Below, one piece after another: positions 24,616-33,530 of a stretch of DNA of 64,000 bases. The notes below the pieces were generated by a model. That model made no database searches and had not been told where the DNA came from. It saw only the letters and a list, made by a program, of their open reading frames with translations. Made by a program: the position numbers and the translations under genes. How positions within the stretch are numbered: position 1 is the stretch's first letter; every line of letters begins with the position of its first letter. This DNA comes from a bacterium (GTDB lineage Bacteria; Bdellovibrionota; Bacteriovoracia; Bacteriovoracales; Bacteriovoracaceae), in NCBI GenBank assembly GCA_030425045.1, contig JAUHVL010000005.1:124001-188000 (forward strand), read 5' to 3'.

Positions 24616-26496
24616 ATGGCCGAAGAGAAATACAAGAGTAAATTACTTGATCAAGCAAAAGCATTACCAAAGAAGCCTGGTTGCTACTTGATGAAGAACT
24701 CAAAAGATGAAGTCATCTACGTTGGGAAGGCGAAAAATCTACGTGCTCGGGTTTCGAGCTATTTTCAAAATTCTGCTCATTCGGCAAAAACGACAATTTT
24801 AGTCTCTCATATTAGAGATTTTGACTTTATGTTAACTGAGTCAGACTCTGAAGCGTTTGTCCTTGAGAATAACCTTATTAAGAAGTTTACTCCTCGATAC
24901 AATATTATGATGAGGGATGATAAGTCTTATCCCTATATTGTACTCGATACCAATGAACCTTACCCACGTTTTCTCTACCAAAGAAGGTTTAAGCGTTCTG
25001 AAAAAAAGAAAGTTTTTGGACCTTTTGCCCATGGAAGTAATATCAGTGAAGTTTTAAGAATCTTAACGAAATCTTTTGAGTTGCGAGATTGTACTTTGCG
25101 AGAATTTAACTCGCGGAAAACACCTTGTTTACTCTATCAAATAAAACAGTGTAGTGCTCCTTGTGTAGGGCATATCAACTCTAGTGAGTATGATAGAGAT
25201 TTAAATAATGCTCTTGGTTTTTTTGAGGGACGTGGAGAACAGTCATTATCGATTTTAAAACAAAAGATGGAAAGTGCCGCTCATAACGAAGAGTTCGAAC
25301 TGGCAGCACTTTTAAGAGATAATATTCAAGTTTTAGAAGAGTTTCTAAATTACTCAATACAAAAAAATGTTGAGTTTCAGGGAGAGTATAAAGACATCGA
25401 TATCATTGCTTATGTCAAAGGTGATGTCGAAGTCGATGTTGCCCTCTATAGCATTCGTAATCGGATTTTAATTGGAAAGAAAAACTTTCATTTCCCACTT
25501 GTAGACTGCTTAGATGATTTAGAAACGGAAGTGATGTCTTTTATTTATCAATATTATAATAAGACCATTGATACTTTTCCCGAACTTTTAATTTTCTCGC
25601 TTGAAGATGAAAACGAAAAGGTTTTTAAAGAAGCCCTCGCTTCGATGTCATCAATTCGCATGAATGAAAATTTTAAGCAATTTGAATCTCTATTAAAGCT
25701 AACAAGAGACTATGCTTATGAACAACAAAAGATAAGGTCAAACAATGCTACTTCTGTCTACTTAGGCTTAGAAAAACTACAGCAACTCATTGGGCTTTCG
25801 GAAAGACCAGTGCGACTAGAGTGTTATGATGTGGCGATCTTCCAAGGGAAATCTCCTACTGCTTCTTGTATTGTTTCGATAGATGGCAAGTTAGAAAAAA
25901 GTGATTATCGTTATTACCATTTACAAGAAAGACCTGAGGGGAACAACGACTTTGCGATGATGGCCGAAGTTCTAGAGAGAAGATTAAAGTATGGTAATTT
26001 ACCGGACGTTTTTATTGTTGATGGTGGTAAAGGCCAGGTGAATATTTTTATCGAAGTGTTGAAAGAGAAAGAAATTGATATTCCGGTTGTTGGTATTGCT
26101 AAAAGTAAAATGAAAAGTAATTTTAAAAAAGATACTCTTTCAAAGAGTGAAGAAAGGCTCGTTATTCCTGGGCGATTAAATGACTATATTTTAAATAAAA
26201 ATAAAGCTCTCTTACAGATCGTTACGGGGATGAGAGATGAGGCCCATCGGTTTTCAAGAAAGCTTCACCATAAAAAAGAAAAGTCGCGACTTTTTTCAAG
26301 TTGGTTAGATCATATTCCCGGTGTCGGACCTAAAACCAAAGAGAAGGTTTTAGGAAATATTAAAGTATCCCCAAGCGCCCTGAGAGAACAAGATGTCGAT
26401 CAGATCTCCCAAGAATTAAAGATAAGCCCGAAGATGGCAAAAAAAATAAAAGATTATTTAGAATCAGTTGATGATGTGAACAGTCTTTCTGACTGA
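24616..26496 (+). CDS. uvrC: Excinuclease ABC subunit C
   Basis: The 626-aa nuclease makes both incisions in nucleotide excision repair after UvrA/UvrB find the lesion. The GIY-YIG domain is at residues 16-95 (PGCYLMKN, VIYVGKAKNLRARVSSYF), a Cys-rich block PCLLYQIKQCSAPCVG follows, then a UvrB-binding UVR segment (about 205-240), the RNase H-like endonuclease domain (RLECYDVAIFQGKSPTASCI; VFIVDGGKGQVN) and a C-terminal double helix-hairpin-helix (HIPGVGPKTKEKVL). All are intact. Its 3' end overlaps the convergent zinc-ribbon gene by 33 bp. Confidence 0.96.
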   Translation: MAEEKYKSKLLDQAKALPKKPGCYLMKNSKDEVIYVGKAKNLRARVSSYFQNSAHSAKTTILVSHIRDFDFMLTESDSEAFVLENNLIKKFTPRYNIMMRDDKSYPYIVLDTNEPYPRFLYQRRFKRSEKKKVFGPFAHGSNISEVLRILTKSFELRDCTLREFNSRKTPCLLYQIKQCSAPCVGHINSSEYDRDLNNALGFFEGRGEQSLSILKQKMESAAHNEEFELAALLRDNIQVLEEFLNYSIQKNVEFQGEYKDIDIIAYVKGDVEVDVALYSIRNRILIGKKNFHFPLVDCLDDLETEVMSFIYQYYNKTIDTFPELLIFSLEDENEKVFKEALASMSSIRMNENFKQFESLLKLTRDYAYEQQKIRSNNATSVYLGLEKLQQLIGLSERPVRLECYDVAIFQGKSPTASCIVSIDGKLEKSDYRYYHLQERPEGNNDFAMMAEVLERRLKYGNLPDVFIVDGGKGQVNIFIEVLKEKEIDIPVVGIAKSKMKSNFKKDTLSKSEERLVIPGRLNDYILNKNKALLQIVTGMRDEAHRFSRKLHHKKEKSRLFSSWLDHIPGVGPKTKEKVLGNIKVSPSALREQDVDQISQELKISPKMAKKIKDYLESVDDVNSLSD

Positions 26497-26676
26497 GTGA
26501 TCACACTTAATACATTTTGCTGTTTCTTGAACATAAAGGTTTTTAAAATCTGAAAAATGGTTAAAGCGATAGGGAGCGTCGCAAACGGGGCAATGGTTTA
26601 CTTGCTTTTCAACTTCTTCAACTTCTCCAAAATACTCTTCAAATTTCTCAAATTTATAGTCAGCGTCATATCTCAT
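26464..26676 (-). CDS. Small zinc-ribbon protein
   Basis: A 70-aa protein with two CxxC knuckles, HCPVCDAPYRF and KCIKCDHSVRK, 25 residues apart, a typical zinc ribbon. The acidic N-terminus (FEKFEEYFGEVEEVEKQ) is helical. GAGGAAA precedes the ATG, which supports a real gene despite the 33-bp antisense overlap with uvrC. Partner and function unknown. Confidence 0.7.
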   Translation of the reverse strand: MRYDADYKFEKFEEYFGEVEEVEKQVNHCPVCDAPYRFNHFSDFKNLYVQETAKCIKCDHSVRKTVHIIN

Positions 26677-26775
26677 GGCAGTTTCCTCTTGGTTGCAGGT
26701 ATCTAACTCATCGGGAGTAGGTAAGAGATATTTAATTTGATGTTCAGAGTGCTTATCTTAAGGTAGTTTTTGCAT

Positions 26776-27414
26776 ATGGAAAAAAGGGACAGAAAAGAAA
26801 GTTTACTGAAAACATTTGAAGGGCAAATCTTTCAGTCGACACTGGACTATATTGTAGGTCTTGGGCTTGAAATAAGAGAGAATACTAAGACACCTGTACT
26901 TTCACCTGAGGAAGATATTGTTGAGAAAATGCAGGATGAGCAGAAGGTTGAAGAAAATTTTCAACAAGAAGAAAAAGAGCTTAGTCTAACAGTTGATCGA
27001 ACGGATTTTAAAATTGATTTACTCTTTATTGGTGAAGTTCCTGCCGATTTTGTCGAGGGAGAAACTAACGATCTTCTCTCTAAAATGATCACTGCCTTAA
27101 ATCTTGCTCCAGAGAAAACGGAAACATTACTTTTAAATAGAGAAGATGAGAATTCTCTAGCACTTATCCAGTCAAAAATGAAAGAGTGCTCTCCGCATGC
27201 AATGGTTACCTTAGGAGCTTATGCGACAAACCTATTACTTGATAAAAAGACAAAGTTATCTAAAGTGCACGGAAAAGAGCAAAAGTATATTTATGAAGAG
27301 AAAAACTATAGTTTCTTTCCGGTTTTTCATCCTGATTATTTGAACATCAACCCAAATATGAAAAGAACAGCTTGGAATGATCTTAAGTTGGTTCTTGAGT
27401 TCCTGAGTAAATAA
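26776..27414 (+). CDS. Uracil-DNA glycosylase superfamily-like protein
   Basis: After a charged, probably helical N-terminus (residues 1-75) comes a domain with the order expected of family 4/5 uracil-DNA glycosylases: LLFIGEVPADF (motif A place), MVTLGAYATNLLL and FFPVFHPDYLN..KRTAWNDLKLVLEFL (motif B place with His-Pro). Motif A is degenerate (usual GEAPG..E) and the four Fe-S cysteines of family 4 are missing, so it may not be an active glycosylase. 212 aa from the ATG at 26776; a TTG two codons earlier is less likely. Confidence 0.6.
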   Translation: MEKRDRKESLLKTFEGQIFQSTLDYIVGLGLEIRENTKTPVLSPEEDIVEKMQDEQKVEENFQQEEKELSLTVDRTDFKIDLLFIGEVPADFVEGETNDLLSKMITALNLAPEKTETLLLNREDENSLALIQSKMKECSPHAMVTLGAYATNLLLDKKTKLSKVHGKEQKYIYEEKNYSFFPVFHPDYLNINPNMKRTAWNDLKLVLEFLSK

Positions 27415-27508
27415 TTCCTGTTTTTATTCAACTTGAATCAACTTTAATGAAGCGATAGACTAAGGTATCGAGTAATGTCAACGTTACTCTTTGACAGGAT
27501 GTCTTACC

Positions 27509-28711
27509 ATGATCTCAAAGATGAGATGTTTGTTTATTCTCAGTGCACTTAGTTTTTCTTCACACGCAAAGATCGCTAGAATTTATGGATCAACTCATCC
27601 TTATGAAGAGAAAGTTCCCTATATCAGAGTTAAGATGCCCTCAACTCACTCCAAAGTGAAAATAAAAGGTCTGGATATTAAAAGGAAGTTTCATTTAACT
27701 AACGACATTAAGTTTTTTCCAGGTCGAAAGGGAATCTCCATTAACTGTAGTCTGCTTGGAAAGAGACAGCAGTTTAAAAGACCTACCTTGGTCGCTAGTT
27801 TCGCTTCAAGCACGGGGCTTTTGACTGTTACTAATGATAAGTACCAAGGCCTTGTTCATGTCGTCGCAAGAGAAGATAGTCGAAACTGTAATATTATTAA
27901 TGAGACTGATTTGGAGAGTTATCTTGGTGGACTTTTATCAAAAGAAATGAACGCAAAGTGGCCTCTTGAAGCTTTGAAGGCTCAAGCTGTTGCTGCTAGA
28001 ACATATGCTTATCACAAGATAAAAACCCTTGAAGCTTCTAAAAATAATGATGAGGGAGATCATCTCTATCACATAGAGAATTCTGAAAAGCATCAAGTTA
28101 GTGGGGATTTCTTCGATATTACAAAGTCGACAAAAAAAGCGACAGAGCAAACAGAAGGAGAAATTCTCATTGGTGGAAAGGGAAAACTAACGTCTGTCTT
28201 TTTTCATGCCAGTTGTGGAGGAAAAACACTTTTGCCTAATCAAGTTTGGCAAAATCGAGTTCGAAGTTATAAATCTGTTAAGTGTAATTTTTGTAAAAAA
28301 AGTAAAAAGAAGCATTGGAAGCATCAATTTAAATCTCGTGAACTGGGGAAGTTTGTTAATTGGCTTATAAAAGAAAACCATATTAGTGATGATGCAAAAT
28401 TTCATAAGCATAAAAAGATATTTATCGTAAAAAGTAAAAAGTGGGATCGTAACTTACGCCTTTATTTAGGTGATAAGCTTTATAAAATTAAAAAGTCTCA
28501 TATCAGACGTTACTTTGGACGTTTTAAGGTTCGTTCAAATAATTTTGTTTTGGCGATGAAAAAAGGAAAGGTTTATCTACAAGGTAATGGTCACGGACAT
28601 GGTGTAGGCATGTGCCAGTTGGGAGCATTAGATTTGGCCAAAAAGGGATGGAGTTACAAACAGATTTTGGCCCATTATCTTCCTGGTCATAAAATCCAAA
28701 AAATTTACTAG
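27509..28711 (+). CDS. SpoIID/LytB domain peptidoglycan protein
   Basis: From the ATG at 27509 (AGGATG upstream) the 400-aa protein has a signal peptide (MISKMRCLFILSALSFSSHA) and a SpoIID domain: DLESYLGGLLSKEMNAKWPLEALKAQAVAARTYA and the C-terminal GNGHGHGVGMCQLGALDLAKKGWSYKQILAHYLPG. SpoIID-type enzymes are lytic transglycosylases acting on denuded glycan strands. The amidase gene follows 43 bp downstream. In Bacillus SpoIID acts after an amidase, so the pairing is functionally sensible. Confidence 0.9.
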   Translation: MISKMRCLFILSALSFSSHAKIARIYGSTHPYEEKVPYIRVKMPSTHSKVKIKGLDIKRKFHLTNDIKFFPGRKGISINCSLLGKRQQFKRPTLVASFASSTGLLTVTNDKYQGLVHVVAREDSRNCNIINETDLESYLGGLLSKEMNAKWPLEALKAQAVAARTYAYHKIKTLEASKNNDEGDHLYHIENSEKHQVSGDFFDITKSTKKATEQTEGEILIGGKGKLTSVFFHASCGGKTLLPNQVWQNRVRSYKSVKCNFCKKSKKKHWKHQFKSRELGKFVNWLIKENHISDDAKFHKHKKIFIVKSKKWDRNLRLYLGDKLYKIKKSHIRRYFGRFKVRSNNFVLAMKKGKVYLQGNGHGHGVGMCQLGALDLAKKGWSYKQILAHYLPGHKIQKIY

Positions 28712-28717
28712 TTCACA

Positions 28718-28755
28718 TTCGACGAGCTATTTTTAACTCGCTATACTAAATTTAA
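28718..28755 (+). promoter_or_regulatory. Candidate sigma-70 promoter giving a leaderless amidase mRNA
   Basis: TTCGAC (28718-28723) and TATACT (28742-28747) are separated by 18 bp. Seven bases separate the -10 box from the ATG at 28755, so transcription would begin at or one base before the start codon. No Shine-Dalgarno sequence precedes this ATG. Confidence 0.5.
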
Positions 28756-29492
28756 TGAAGGTTTTCAGCACAGTACTCATACTCATTTTTAATTTTAATA
28801 TTGTCGCTAAGACAATTGTGATCGACCCCGGTCATGGGGGAGACGATCATGGGGCTAAGAGGTTTTTAAAGCTTGGTAAGAAAAAAGTCTTGATTGCTGA
28901 AAAAAATTTGGCCTTAGATTTGGCAAAAAAAATTAAAAAGAGATTAGAGCCTACACATAAAGTTTATCTTACGAGAACAGTTGATCGAGAAGTCGCGCTA
29001 ATGGATAGAGCAAGTATCGCTGAAAAATTACAAGCCGATCTTTTTATTTCTGTTCATATCAACGCAAGTTCAAAGAAGAAGCCTCGTGGATTTGAGACCT
29101 ATTATTTGGATAACCATAAAGATAGTGCCGTTAAAAAAGTTGAAGAACTGGAGAATAATACGGGAACATTTGAAGGTGAAGAACTCATCATCCGTCAGAT
29201 CTTAACAGAATTATTGATTTCAAAAACAGTAGATACTTCCAAGGCACTCGCTCGCTCGATTCATGGTCAAGTTCATAAACAAGTTGGAAGACCTTATAAA
29301 ATGATAAACCGTGGGGTTAAACCTGGTTTGTTTTTTGTTCTCGCCCTGGCCAAAAGACCTGCCGTTTTACTTGAAGTAGGGTTTCTCTCAAACTCAAAAG
29401 AGCTCAAAAGAATGTTGAGCTCAGAATTTCAAGATCGTTATGCCCAGGCAGTAGCTGATGGGATCAATCAATATTTAAAAACAAAGAAGTAA
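28755..29492 (+). CDS. N-acetylmuramoyl-L-alanine amidase (Amidase_3)
   Basis: The 245-aa enzyme cleaves the amide bond between MurNAc and the stem peptide. It has a short signal peptide (MKVFSTVLILIFNFNIVAK) directly followed by the catalytic domain: TIVIDPGHGGDDHGA with the first zinc His, EKNLALDLA with the Glu ligand, ADLFISVHINAS with the second His and a C-terminal PAVLLEVGFLSNSKE with the catalytic Glu. No LysM or AMIN domain. Likely periplasmic and linked to the SpoIID-like enzyme upstream. Confidence 0.94.
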   Translation: MKVFSTVLILIFNFNIVAKTIVIDPGHGGDDHGAKRFLKLGKKKVLIAEKNLALDLAKKIKKRLEPTHKVYLTRTVDREVALMDRASIAEKLQADLFISVHINASSKKKPRGFETYYLDNHKDSAVKKVEELENNTGTFEGEELIIRQILTELLISKTVDTSKALARSIHGQVHKQVGRPYKMINRGVKPGLFFVLALAKRPAVLLEVGFLSNSKELKRMLSSEFQDRYAQAVADGINQYLKTKK

Positions 29493-29494
29493 CT

Positions 29495-30121
29495 CTATAA
29501 ACACTGAGTACTGATTGGTTGAAAAATAGTTCTAATTGTTCCGTATGGATAAGTTGAAGAATTGAAGTAGACTTCAGCTCTATTGACCATCCCCACAGGA
29601 CAATTAAATGAATTTGAAACAACACCTTGATAAATCTGATGTGCTGTCATATTTGCAGAGGCACTAATAAAATTATTCCAACCACAAAATGATGTTGTGA
29701 CGTTAAACTTTGTAGACGCACCGTCGCTTACCTGGATAATTCTTAACATATCTTTTGTTGTTGGGTTAATTCCAAAGTAGATACCAGTAATCGATCCACC
29801 AGCGTGCCCATCGGCCATTGATCCTTGAACGTAATATCCATTGGAAGGGACATTAAAGTGTCTGTCTGCGAGCCTTGCTCCATATTGACTTCTACATGGG
29901 TGTTGAGCTTTTTGTTGCTCCCATAATGCGCTTGTATCGTTACCGTTAATAATAGGAGGAATTCCTGTTGTAATCGGAGGCTGAGAAGAGTTAACATTTG
30001 GACCGCTATCGACCACTTCATTATTTCCCTTATTTCCACAAGCAATTAGAGCTCCTAAAAATAGAAATATGGCCAACTTTTTTGTCACTAAACTAATTAA
30101 TGATAACTTAGAGATCTTCAT
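29495..30121 (-). CDS. Lipoprotein of unknown function
   Basis: The 208-aa product has an N-terminal hydrophobic stretch ending in lipobox LGALIAC. A Ser/Pro/Gly-rich linker (residues 30-60) precedes a mature domain with four cysteines (HPCRSQ, SFCGWN, FNCPVG, TQCL), likely two disulfides. Nothing matches a family I know. Convergent with the amidase; only 2 bp separate the stops. Confidence 0.7.
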   Translation of the reverse strand: MKISKLSLISLVTKKLAIFLFLGALIACGNKGNNEVVDSGPNVNSSQPPITTGIPPIINGNDTSALWEQQKAQHPCRSQYGARLADRHFNVPSNGYYVQGSMADGHAGGSITGIYFGINPTTKDMLRIIQVSDGASTKFNVTTSFCGWNNFISASANMTAHQIYQGVVSNSFNCPVGMVNRAEVYFNSSTYPYGTIRTIFQPISTQCL

Positions 30122-30431
30122 AATCTTTACTCCTGATTACCATTCCTATCGGTAATTTCTTAAATCTTTTTCACAAAAAAGTGAAAAAAAACTAAAGTTT
30201 TTTTAAAGCCAGAGTGCTTTACACGACTATTGAGGGTGAATTCATTGTTTTTCAAGAATCAACCCTTATCCATCGCCTACTATTTTACACCAATAAATCT
30301 TTCTAAAAATAGAGGGGCAATTTCGTCGGGGTAAATTTTCAAGTTATAATTTAAATAAAGAAACAATTATTTAGTCTTACACAAACTTGATGTAGAATTA
30401 AGAAGTTAAGACATTTTAAAAGGAACCAACG
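30122..30431. other. Divergent promoter region
   Basis: The 310 bp between the divergent lipoprotein and membrane-protein genes hold no gene. A hairpin TTTTTCAC-N6-GTGAAAAA lies around 30165-30187. A plausible -10 (TAGAAT) is near 30396 ahead of the plus-strand gene. AAAGGAACC gives that gene its ribosome site. Confidence 0.4.
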
Positions 30432-31418
30432 ATGAAAAAATTTCAAGTTGGATATGGAGATTTGCTGACTATGGAAGGCATAAAAACAACGTTTAGAAAG
30501 TTTAAAAACGAGATAACCAATAACGAAGAGGTCATGTTCAGACTTAAAACGAGTCTTAAGATGACAACGATTCCAATATTTTCTTTTCTCATTTTAGGAA
30601 TGCTCCTCAATATTATGATGAAGATGGATGTTTACTTCTTCCAAGCCAACAGTGTTGCGGGGATCGCAGGCTTCTCAGAGATTTTTTATGACTATTTCTT
30701 TGATAAGTTATCTCACTTTGTCCCGTATATTGCGGCACTAATCATTTTTGTTAATATTCTTGCTCTGTATATTTCTGATATTATGCTTCGACCCTTTAGA
30801 AATATTGGAGATTATTGTGAGCAAAAGCTTAGTAAAAAAGAAGATAAAGATTTTTCTTACGATACTGATTTTTTCACTGACTTAAGATTACTAACACGCT
30901 TTGCAGATTTTTTCTTTTCAATAATTGAGTCGAGAAAGGATGATCAAAAGCTTGATCCCGTGGAGATTCCCACTGCTTTTACTAAAGTCCATAAACCTAT
31001 TTTTGAGTCATCATTTTTTATTCATTACGGTTTATCGATTGCGATTTCATTCTTGGCCGTGACGGCAACAATTTATGCTTTTTGTCTCTCTTTAAATGAC
31101 GGTATTATTTCGTTAGCACAGAAAACTTTGCCTTATAATGAAAAAATTAATTTTTTCTTAGAGCAACAGTCGACTATTTTAGATGACATTATTTTAATCG
31201 TTCTGGCTTCACATATCGTCTTATACATTATTCTAGCTCTTAACCTTTACTCTAGAGTTTCTATTCCAGCATTTGGTATCTTTTCAACCATGAGAGCGTT
31301 TCTCAAGGGGAATCACGATGCTAGAGTACATTTAATTGGTCATACCTACGTTAGACCTCAGTGTCGAAAGCTTAATAAGTATTTAGATCATCTACAGACT
31401 AAGTACTCTAAGAAATAA
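30432..31418 (+). CDS. Four-helix membrane protein with two HAMP-like segments, function unknown
   Basis: The 328-aa protein appears to be built from two similar halves. Each half has two membrane helices (about residues 48-66 and 98-118; 195-218 and 254-272) separated by a periplasmic loop. Each is followed by a proline-started amphipathic segment like a HAMP linker (RPFRNIGDYCEQKLSKKEDK; SIPAFGIFSTMRAFLKGNHD). No output domain is attached. It could regulate another signalling protein by helix packing. Not in an operon with its neighbours. Confidence 0.6.
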   Translation: MKKFQVGYGDLLTMEGIKTTFRKFKNEITNNEEVMFRLKTSLKMTTIPIFSFLILGMLLNIMMKMDVYFFQANSVAGIAGFSEIFYDYFFDKLSHFVPYIAALIIFVNILALYISDIMLRPFRNIGDYCEQKLSKKEDKDFSYDTDFFTDLRLLTRFADFFFSIIESRKDDQKLDPVEIPTAFTKVHKPIFESSFFIHYGLSIAISFLAVTATIYAFCLSLNDGIISLAQKTLPYNEKINFFLEQQSTILDDIILIVLASHIVLYIILALNLYSRVSIPAFGIFSTMRAFLKGNHDARVHLIGHTYVRPQCRKLNKYLDHLQTKYSKK

Positions 31419-31526
31419 GCCTTTCTGCTTTCTTTACAAGAAATTTGCAAAAATATAACTCGCTTACTATTGATTTTTTTTCAATCCCAGCGAAAATGTT
31501 ATTAATTAAAAAAACAAGGGACCCTC

Positions 31527-32327
31527 ATGAGAAAACAATTTTTTACATTACTATCTGCTACGTTATTACTTTTTACTTTTGGCTGTACTTCTGAAAAAGA
31601 TCTTGCTGATAAAATTAAAAAAGTAATTAAAGAGGATCCCTCGATACTCGCTGAAGCTATTAAGTCTAACCCTCTCGCTGTTATGGAAGCTCTCCAGGAG
31701 GCTAGCCAGTCAGCTAAGCAAGAAATGGCCAAAAAACGTCTTGAAGACGAAAAAAAGAAGTTTGAAGATAGCTTTGCAAACCCATTAAAGCCTGAGATTA
31801 GAAAAGATGAGTCTATCAGAGGTACCAAAGGAGCTCCTTTGGTTCTTGTTGAATACTCTGATTTTGAATGTCCGTTCTGTACTAGAGGTTTTAATACAGT
31901 AAATAGCTTATTGAAAAAATATGAAGGAAAAATTCAATTTGTTTATAAGCATTTGCCACTTAGTTTTCATAGAAATGCGAAAATTGCTTCTCAGTACTAT
32001 GAAGCTATCAGACTAGAGTCTCCTGAAAAGGCATTCAAGTTTCACGATTATATCTTTGAAAATCAAAAGAAATTGGCCATGGGTGAAAAGTTTCTCAAAA
32101 AAGCTGCTAAGAGTGTAGGAGCTGATATGAAAAATATTGAGAAAAATAAAAACTCAGAATCAGTTTTAAAGCGTATCGATCAGGACATGAAGGAAGCTGC
32201 AAAATTTGGAATGCAGGGTACTCCTGGCTTTATCCTGAACGGAATTCCTGTAAAAGGAGCTTATCCACCAGAGCATTTTGATAAAATTGTGGATAAACTC
32301 AAAGAAAAAGGCATGGTTAAACTCTAA
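31527..32327 (+). CDS. DsbA-like thiol:disulfide oxidoreductase lipoprotein
   Basis: The 266-aa protein has a lipobox (LFTFGC, Cys20) and a helical, Lys/Glu-rich N-terminal region of about 70 residues. A DsbA/thioredoxin-fold domain follows: VEYSDFECPFCTRGFN with the CPFC redox pair, and the cis-proline segment GMQGTPGFILNG. It probably introduces or isomerises disulfides in exported proteins. That fits the many Cys-rich secreted proteins in this window. The membrane anchoring by lipid is a mild departure from soluble E. coli DsbA. Confidence 0.9.
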   Translation: MRKQFFTLLSATLLLFTFGCTSEKDLADKIKKVIKEDPSILAEAIKSNPLAVMEALQEASQSAKQEMAKKRLEDEKKKFEDSFANPLKPEIRKDESIRGTKGAPLVLVEYSDFECPFCTRGFNTVNSLLKKYEGKIQFVYKHLPLSFHRNAKIASQYYEAIRLESPEKAFKFHDYIFENQKKLAMGEKFLKKAAKSVGADMKNIEKNKNSESVLKRIDQDMKEAAKFGMQGTPGFILNGIPVKGAYPPEHFDKIVDKLKEKGMVKL

Positions 32328-32420
32328 GTCGTAATATTTGAATATTATTTATTGTCTTTTGGAAAAAAATAGGCAAACATTTTAATAGCCTTTAACAAAA
32401 AACATTTCTAGGAGACATGG

Positions 32421-32699
32421 ATGAACAGAAAAGAGTTAATCGAAGCTATTCTTAAAAACAAAGAACTTTCTCACATGACAAAAAAAGAAGCTGAGCAATT
32501 CCTTGGTACTTTTATTGACGTTGTTAGAAAGACCGTTAAGAAAGGTGATGACGTATCTCTAGTTGGATTTGGAACTTTCAGCAGAGTAAAAAGAGCTGCA
32601 AGAATGGGAATGAACCCTGCGACTGGTGAAAAAATTAAGATTAAAGCCAGAACTTTACCTAAATTCAGACCAGGTAAAGCTTGGAAAGAAATGTTTTAA
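32421..32699 (+). CDS. hup: HU-type DNA-binding protein
   Basis: The 92-aa nucleoid protein matches HU: MNRKELIEAILKNKELSHMTKKEAEQFL dimerising helices, GDDVSLVGFGTFSRVKRAARMGMNPATGEKI with the beta arm containing the intercalating Pro, and ARTLPKFRPGKAWKEMF. The arm sequence (GMNPATGE) is nearer HU than IHF. GGAGAC precedes the ATG. Monocistronic, ended by a strong terminator. Confidence 0.95.
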   Translation: MNRKELIEAILKNKELSHMTKKEAEQFLGTFIDVVRKTVKKGDDVSLVGFGTFSRVKRAARMGMNPATGEKIKIKARTLPKFRPGKAWKEMF

Positions 32700-32729
32700 T
32701 CTAACATTGTAAAAATTATCTTAAAAATG

Positions 32730-32753
32730 AAGGCCCGTTTAACGGGCCTTTGT
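32730..32753 (+). terminator. Rho-independent terminator after hup
   Basis: AAGGCCCGTT (32730-32739) and AACGGGCCTT (32741-32750) form a GC-rich hairpin with a short T tract. It separates hup from the flagellar operon promoter region. Confidence 0.88.
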
Positions 32754-32929
32754 TAATTCTGGAGCATATATATCGGAAATGGTCATAAAAATGACGTCGA
32801 CTTAAGATCATTGGGAATATTTTGCCATAATTAATATGCTTACTTGAATCAAACACCGGACAAGTGTATCATTTTTGACATAGGGGAGGAAAATCTTTCT
32901 CCTGTAACATTCAACCAGGAAGGTTTGGA

Positions 32930-33475
32930 ATGGCCGATGAAGATGAGAAGTTAGATATTCAACCACCAGCGAATAAAGTCGCAGGTAAAGGAAATCCTCT
33001 TCTTACCATTCTCGTAATTGTAAATACGATCGCCGCTTTAGGAATTGCTTACTTTCAGTATTCTATGCACCAGAAATTTGCTACTCAGCCAAGTGTTACG
33101 GATATCGTTAAAGCAGAACTTAAAAAGAGTGAAGAGCTTGAGACCAATACAGGAACAGCGCAAGAGGAAGACGGGATTTTGTTTCCTTTAGAGAGTTTTA
33201 CTGCCAACTTGGCCCAGGGGGATGGACCTCGTCGATTCGTTAGATTAAATCCTGTTTTAAAATTTAGTAGAAGCTCTAGTGAAGAAGAGTTTAAAGCGAG
33301 AAAGCCTCAAATACGAGATGCTATTATTAGTACATTAAACTCAAAGAGACCTGAAGACCTTCTTAAGTTAGAAGGAAAAAATTATTTAAAGGAAGAAATT
33401 AAAGCAGCTATCAACTCATTTTTAGTTGATGGCCATGTCGTTGATGTGTTTTACGTAAGTTTTCAGATCAACTAG
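32930..33475 (+). CDS. fliL: Flagellar basal body protein FliL
   Basis: The 181-aa single-pass inner-membrane protein has a short cytoplasmic N-terminus, one transmembrane helix (residues 22-42, PLLTILVIVNTIAALGIAYF) and the FliL periplasmic domain (LFPLESFTANLAQGDGPRRFVRLNPVLKF to INSFLVDGHVVDVFYVSFQIN). FliL rings surround the stator and support torque. It opens the operon of 12 flagellar genes whose gaps are mostly below 60 bp. The AGGAAGG site precedes the ATG. Confidence 0.9.
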   Translation: MADEDEKLDIQPPANKVAGKGNPLLTILVIVNTIAALGIAYFQYSMHQKFATQPSVTDIVKAELKKSEELETNTGTAQEEDGILFPLESFTANLAQGDGPRRFVRLNPVLKFSRSSSEEEFKARKPQIRDAIISTLNSKRPEDLLKLEGKNYLKEEIKAAINSFLVDGHVVDVFYVSFQIN

Positions 33476-33530
33476 ATATCTCATTTTTAGATCGGCAGGA
33501 TGCTGATCGCAAAAACCCAGGAGGGGTGAA

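Noticed and set aside
32811-32827. Possible sigma-54 promoter TTGGGAATATTTTGCC before fliL
   Set aside because: The spacing between GG and GC is one or two bases short of the required 10, and the TGGCAC half is poor.
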